This document shows, one piece after another, positions 58,441-63,844 of a stretch of 63,844 bases of DNA. The stretch's first letter is position 1. Each line of letters begins with the position of its first letter. The notes under the pieces were generated by a model, which did no database searches, had not been told where the DNA came from, and was given only the letters and a program-made list of their open reading frames with translations. The translations under genes were made by a program, and so were the position numbers. The stretch comes from Tubiluchus corallicola (Eukaryota > Priapulida > Priapulimorpha > Priapulimorphida > Tubiluchidae): NCBI GenBank assembly GCA_030141605.1, contig JAQGDQ010000781.1:1-63844 (forward strand), read 5' to 3'.

Positions 58441-58530
58441 TTTTTTTACACACGCAATGCACAAAAGTTCAAAAAACGTTCCAAGTCTGTAATGACTATG
58501 ATTTGCAATAATTGTTTATCCTGTTATAAG

Positions 58531-59876
58531 TGTTTTTATTTGAGATGAATCCCCACAAATAAACAGCTTAAAAAGGTAAGTTTGAGCTGTATTACCGTGT
58601 CACTGTACATGCATAAAAATCTAAGCAACGAATATAATTAGTACTTAAACTTAAACAGTGTAAGAAATTCATTCCCATAATATTACAAAATGTGAATGCT
58701 AATACTTAATAATACAAAATGTGCAGTGCAAAAGTAGCATCATTCCTCTATGCAAAGGACTACAGTTTTATGAATAGGTATATGAGATTTCAGATGGATA
58801 GAGTTTTCAAAAATGACTCGGACGTAAGAGAATGCATCTATTAGAAACTCCTTGTGTGTTCTTATATATTATAATCACACTAAGGTTATAGACCTATGTG
58901 GTTTAGTGCATGTCGGTGTACTTTTTTACTTTTATTAAAATATCCGTACTTGCAATAAAACGTAAATGCATAAAACAGTAGAACATGTACAATAGTAAAC
59001 AAGATAGGTACGTGATGTAAACATCAAATAAAAGGGGGTCCAACGTCCATCCCTGAGGGACCCCTCATCAATGCGAGTTTCGTTTCAGTAGACAGTTAAA
59101 TGTTTTCAGCAGTCTCAAAGTCAACACTAGAAGCTGCCCTAAATGCAGGGTACAAGTTTTTCGTTCGACTTTACCAACATTTTTCATAATTAGACTTTTT
59201 TAATTTGGCAATATTTTACAGTAGATCGACGTGCATAAATTGGGTTTTCTTCGAAAGTTTTTATAGAAGTCTTTTTTCCGAAAGGTTTATGATGTCTACT
59301 GTCTACATTTAACTGTCTACTGAAACGAAACTCGCATTGATGAGGGTCCCTCGGGGATGTACGTTGGGCCCCCTTTTATTTAATGTTTACATCACGTACC
59401 TGTCTTGTTTACTATTGTACATATTTTATTGTTTTATGCATTTACATTATATTGCAACTACGGATATTTTAATAAAAATAAAAAAGTACACCGATGTGCA
59501 CTAAACCACGTAGGTCTATAACTTTAGTGTGATTATAATATGTAAGAAAATACAAGGAGTTTCTAATAGATACATCCTCTTACGTCGGAGTCATTTTTGA
59601 AAACTCTATCCGTCTGAAAACTCGTATACCTATTCTTAAAACTTTAGTCCTTTGCATAAAGGAATGGTGCTACTTTTGCGCTGCACATTTTGTATTATCA
59701 AGTATTAGCATTCACATTTTGTAATGTTATGGGAATGAATTTCTTACCCTGTTTAAGTTTAAGTACTAATTATATTCGTTGCTTAGATTTTTATGCAGGT
59801 ACAGTGATATGATAATACAGCTCAAACTTACCTTTTTAAGCTGTTTATTTGAGAGGATTCATCTCAAATAAAAACA
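58531..59876. mobile_element. Large palindrome made of two inverted LINE-like arms
   Basis: Left arm 58531-59102 and right arm 59306-59876 are inverted copies (about 570 bp) around a 200-bp spacer. The right arm reads VPRGCTLGPLLFNVYITYL, reverse-transcriptase motif B. Arms have diverged by scattered substitutions. Confidence 0.85.
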
Positions 59877-59994
59877 TTTATAATTGTTTACTATTGTTCA
59901 TATTTTATTGTTTTATGCATTTACATTTTATTGCATTGATGATATTCCATTGCATGTGTATTCAGTCATGAAACTGTTTATATTTTGCCTGTAG

Positions 59995-60108
59995 ATATAG
60001 ATGATTGTGTAATCGGTATTTGCCAACATAATGGAACCTGTGAAGACAAACTTCGCGGTATTGAATGTCACTGTAATCCTGGCTATACGGGAGACAATTG
60101 TGAAGTAG
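59995..60108 (+). CDS. Gene B exon: EGF-like 1
   Basis: Phase 1 to 1, 114 nt, acceptor cctgtag, donor GTAAGA. DIDDC-VIGI-C-QHNGT-C-EDKLRGIE-C-H-C-NPGYTGDN-C-EVG. Keeps the O-fucose and O-GlcNAc motifs, lacks the O-glucose motif. Distinct from every Gene A EGF. Confidence 0.9.
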
Positions 60109-60253
60109 GTAAGATTAAACCTTTTAATTTTTCCCTTTTTGCATACTGGGTGTGTCAAAAAATGACTGCTGTGATTGCATAATTATAGCGAAGGGGCAGC
60201 AAAAGATCCTTTTGACTGATGAAAACAGTGCCAGAAGTTACTGAAGTTTCTTA

Positions 60254-60315
<62 letters not shown>

Positions 60316-60840
60316 GAGTTTAGTTCGTATAAAAATATACAGTTTACAAAGATAAAGATGTTAGTAAAACAGGCAGTGCGATGTTAGTAAAGTAACATAT
60401 CTACAGACATTCAACTTTATAATAACCACACAATGTAGTGCCCTTGTAGTTATATTACATTATACAGTGTTGTAAGGAGCTATAATAGATATCTTAAAAC
60501 ATAATCTTTAAATGAGTTCTTAACCTTTAATTTTACATGTTTGTTTAGGTCTACAGTACAACCATATTTAAATCTTAAATTTACTTGACTGTTATTTACA
60601 TAGTAGCATAGCTTTGGAATTCTCAATGTGAAGAGTTTACAATTTTTCTCACAAAGTTTAATTTTCGACTATCTATTAAATAATTCTCAGGCATTGTGCC
60701 ACAAAAATACATTAACAATTTGACGCTTTCATTTTGTCTAAAATCGAATATTTTTCTATAAGCAGTGTTCCATTTTACCCTAATGGCATTTAATGTTTCA
60801 CTAAAGTTAAAAATGAACAGAATTACAAAAAAACAACAAC
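60254..60840 (-). mobile_element. LINE C-terminal fragment with (AAT)n tail, minus strand
   Basis: (ATT)n at 60254-60314 is the tail. The minus-strand frame reads RVKWNTAYRKIFDF and ESVKLLMYFCGTMPENYL, the characteristic C-terminal end of CR1/Jockey-like ORF2. 5' truncated. Confidence 0.8.
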
Positions 60841-60952
60841 AAACATTTTAGTATCAGTATTTAGTGACGTTTTACACATGTAGCGATAGTTTAAGATACT
60901 AAAACATACGAAAGAGCCAGCTTCTAGGAATCAACATTTTACTGAGCAATAT

Positions 60953-61472
60953 TGTTGAAGCCATTGTCAAGGTTTTGAAGCCATTGTCAAGGTGTTGAAG
61001 CCATTGTCAATCTGTTGAAGCCATTGTCAATCTGTTGAAGCCATTGTCAATCTGTTGAAGCCATTATCAAGGTGTTGAAGCCATTATCAATCTGTTGAAG
61101 CCATTGTCAATCTGTTGAAGCCATTATCAATCTGTTGAAGCCATTATCAATCTGTTGAAGCCATTATCAATCTGTTGAAGCCATTGTCAAGCTGTTGAAG
61201 CCATTATCAAGCTGTTGAAGCAATTATCAAGCTGTTGAAGCCATTATCAAGGTGTTGAAGCCATTATCAATCGGTTGAAGCCATTGTCAAGGTGTTGAAG
61301 CCATTATCAAGCTGTTGAAGCCATTATCAATCTGTTGAAGCCATTATCAATCTGTTGAAGCCATTATCAATCTGTTGAAGCCATTGTCAAGCTGTTGAAG
61401 CCATTATCAAGCTGTTGAAACCATTATCAAGGTGTTGAAGCCATTATCAAGGTGTTGAAGCCATTATGAAGC
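60953..61472 (+). repeat. 20-bp minisatellite, about 26 copies
   Basis: Unit ttgaagccattatcaatctg with G/A and ggtg/gctg variants, in direct contact without spacers. Confidence 0.97.
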
Positions 61473-61940
61473 TATAAATGAATCCGAAAAGAATAACATC
61501 TAATACGGTAATGATACAAACTCACAAAACTGGAACCACAAAACAACAGATTACAATTTAAGTTATCAAAAATAAACTAGGTTTATAACGAAAGAAATTG
61601 CAGAAAAAAATACAAAATTTTTTAGGTAACGCATGAGAACCGGAAAAGAAAACAAAACAGGTAAACAAGTAACCCAAGTCTAGATAATAAAGAACCGCAG
61701 CAGTAAGCATTATAAGAATAAAATACAACTTCTACATTTTGTCGTGTCGGAAGTGGTGCTGACAAACCACTGACTTTAATTTTCATCTAAATTAAAGTAT
61801 CTTGTCTTAAATGCTCGCATGCTTATATGGCTGGGCATCCTGCTCTCTGTAATGATTCAAGCGGGTAGTAGTGGTAGTTGTGGTAGCATCAACATGGATT
61901 CTTGTTGTAGTTGTATGCTTAGTTATAGCGGTAGAATTAG
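61473..61940. other. Intron, no gene seen
   Basis: AT-rich, with a small gtagtagtggtagttgtgg tract near 61865. No exon. Confidence 0.4.
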
Positions 61941-61943
61941 AAG

Positions 61944-62560
61944 ATTGAACAACACATGGGTCATCATAATGCTGGTATAATAAGAATTGGAACACTTAAT
62001 GTTCGAGGCTTCAGAACAAAATTTAAGAAAACAAATCTTTTGAAAGATCTAAACAAATATGGATTGGCATTTTTGGCATTACAAGAAACTCATGTGAAAA
62101 CAACAGAGAATTATTCCTTGTGGAAAACAAGTATAAAATACTTTTGCATGGAGATGACACAAGCGCTCATGCTAGAGTGGATTTTGTTCACATTTTTCGC
62201 AGTTTACAAGCGAGAACTACAATATGGGAAATCGACAACATGTCAATGTGAAAGTGACGAGAATTTATCCACCACGACCACTGCAGACCCATAGGAACAT
62301 TGTCAAACAAATTTGAAAACGCAGAAACAGATAGATTGTGACAAGGTGCTACCGGTGATAGTTGCAAATTAAGATTTGGACAGTGCTTCATAATGTTCAA
62401 AGCCTCTACTAGCGAGAGATCGTGAACGTTACTTGCATTATATAAAATGCTAAATTTGATGTTATTCCAATCACTTCCATATGCTGTGTGCTGAGATCCA
62501 AGTTGGCCTTTGCAAAGCTCCCCTATTCTAGTACAAAGATGATGCTTCATCTAAGCGACT
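61944..62560 (+). mobile_element. LINE endonuclease fragment, 5' part of ORF2
   Basis: IIRIGTLNVRGFRTKFKK and FLALQETHVK are the first two motifs of the APE-type endonuclease of non-LTR retrotransposons. Frame is lost soon after 62150, and later sequence is decayed. Confidence 0.8.
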
Positions 62561-62905
62561 CTCCTGTCTGCTAGTGACAAAAGTACTCAGAAAAATATCT
62601 ACGTTCTGACATTGTGTGTGCCAAGCGTCTTGCATGGATCAAAGTGTGTTTTTTTTTCATTATTGTGCTTCTCCCGTGTTTTCTTCATTATGTAGGCTCG
62701 AAAGAATTGCTTACCTGTTGCGATCTTGTGTTCTTTTCTAGTTCTCATGTATTAGGGAACAATTTTGCACATTTCTCTGCAATTTCTTCAGGTACAACTT
62801 TATTGCAACCTTATTACAAACCTTATTTCTTCCTTACAAGCTTATTTTGATGAGTTAAATTGTAATCTGCTGTCTTGCTGTTTCTGTTTGTGGCATTGTA
62901 GCATT
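62560..62905. other. Intron, no gene seen
   Basis: T-rich sequence; the 78-codon open frame at 62614-62850 is hydrophobic by composition only. Confidence 0.4.
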
Positions 62906-62910
62906 AGTGT

Positions 62911-63304
62911 TGTGAAAGTCATGTTTGAGGTTGTAGTTTGAACACTTTGTCGAAAACGAATAAAACACTATACTACATATCTGCACAAAACTGAAAAGCG
63001 TTTATTAGACTACATACACATACGTAGAATGACTGCTACACTGAACACTGAGAACAAGAGTGTCCTGCATTGATCACTGAGAGTTAGACAGTGACTAGAA
63101 GTAGAATCCAGTCAGTATATATAGCTAGAGGTAACCTATGCAAACTTGGCTTCAGAAAAACCATAACTGTAAAATAGGGAGAGATCCAGTGAGTATGCAT
63201 TCACTGGACCGTACAATTATACTAGGGGTGAGTTTAGCTAGCAAAATGTAAAGGGATTAGTTAATAGATGGCAGCACCTAAAATATACAGTTACAAATTC
63301 CACA
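62911..63304 (-). mobile_element. Solo LTR, family 1 (inverted), TSD AGTGT
   Basis: 394 bp, perfect 5-bp duplication AGTGT at 62906-62910 and 63305-63309. The cleanest copy for defining the family's ends (TGTGAAAGTC and ATTCCACA on the + strand). Confidence 0.92.
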
Positions 63305-63440
63305 AGTGTATTATTTATTGTTCTTTATGGCTTCTTTTGTAGCTTGAACGTGGCTTCAATAGCAGAATGTTGATATCAAAACATGTTCCGACTGCACTGA
63401 CAATGGCAAATGCTCTATAATCCTCGCTTTTTATTTATAG

Positions 63441-63554
63441 ATATTTTTGAATGTGGTTCTAATCCTTGTAAGAACGGAAGCACGTGTACAGATGAGGTCA
63501 ATCGCTATACTTGCCATTGTCAAACTGGATTTACAGGTGTCCATTGTGAAACAG
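63441..63554 (+). CDS. Gene B exon: EGF-like 2
   Basis: Phase 1 to 1, 114 nt, acceptor atttatag, donor [45 protein letters not shown]. All three O-glycosylation motifs and the Asx pattern. The gene continues past the window. Confidence 0.92.
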
Positions 63555-63844
63555 GTAATACGACTAGGGACTGTAAATTCTGGTTACGGTTCAATTTTTC
63601 CTATACGCTCTACTTGTTGTGAAAGTTAATTCACGTTACAAAGGCATAAGGTAAATATGCTAGTCTAAACTTAGTCTAGCTAAGACTAAACAATCTCAAA
63701 ATTAAAAAAGAGAGAAAGAAGAGAAACGAAAAAGGTGCAATCTTACTGCTTTCTCTCCACGCTTCTAAATTAGCTAAATTTTAACAGCATTCATAATTAC
63801 CGTATATACATAAACAGTGTGAATCATCCGGTACTAGTCTGTAT

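Noticed and set aside
60953-61472. Regular 20-bp repeats resembling a CRISPR array
   Set aside because: Repeats are directly adjacent with no unique spacers, and the genome is eukaryotic. It is a minisatellite.
62188-62550. 120-codon open frame on the minus strand
   Set aside because: Overlaps the decayed LINE endonuclease region on the + strand; no domain on the minus strand.

Overview
The window is metazoan nuclear DNA, probably from an AT-rich invertebrate genome: spliced exons with GT-AG boundaries, extracellular protein modules on phase-1 exons, long introns, many microsatellites and minisatellites, solo LTRs, LINE fragments, MITEs and a 5S rRNA-like unit. The species cannot be fixed from sequence alone. 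All coding exons I can support lie on the + strand. I see no CRISPR array, operon or prokaryotic feature.

Gene A (5' end outside the window, exons 4357 to about 47908) encodes a very long extracellular protein. Read in order it has an LRR C-terminal cap (4357-4506), a non-canonical Ig-like domain (5811-6155), a second Ig-like domain split over two exons (7467-7585 and 10471-10699), then 44 complete EGF-like exons between 12184 and 42625, then two more non-canonical Ig-like exons (45197-45511 and 47550-47908). Nearly every exon starts and ends in phase 1, so exons can be gained, lost or skipped without a frame change. One EGF exon is broken (17975), one is an in-frame half (35241) and one is cut by a duplication breakpoint (39589). 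The last Ig exon runs into an in-frame TGA inside a 46-bp minisatellite built from its own 3' end; AATAAA follows at 48425.

The EGF region grew by local duplication at several scales: an about 303-bp exon-plus-intron repeat (15.2-18.4 kb, relatives at 34.4-35.1 kb), a 4-exon cassette of about 1.58 kb (31.0-34.2 kb), and a very recent 2.92-kb tandem duplication (36.7-39.6 and 39.6-42.5 kb). Most EGF modules carry the Asx-hydroxylation/calcium pattern and many carry the three Notch-type O-glycosylation motifs.

Gene B starts about 2.5 kb after Gene A's probable poly(A) signal (ATG at 50980) and runs off the right edge. It has a signal peptide plus LRR exon, an LRRCT exon, the split Ig domain and two EGF exons. 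It is a tandem paralog of Gene A; an Ig1 equivalent was not found. Together they look like a tandem family of LRR-Ig-EGF surface or secreted recognition proteins; function is inference only.

The rest is repeats: eight solo or partial LTRs of one family (five with perfect or near-perfect 5-bp target duplications), a second dispersed repeat, two TTAA-flanked piggyBac-like MITEs, a hAT-like MITE, two large foldback structures, LINE fragments (endonuclease, reverse transcriptase and C-terminal parts), tRNA-like sequences, and several minisatellites that carry copies of neighbouring splice sites.
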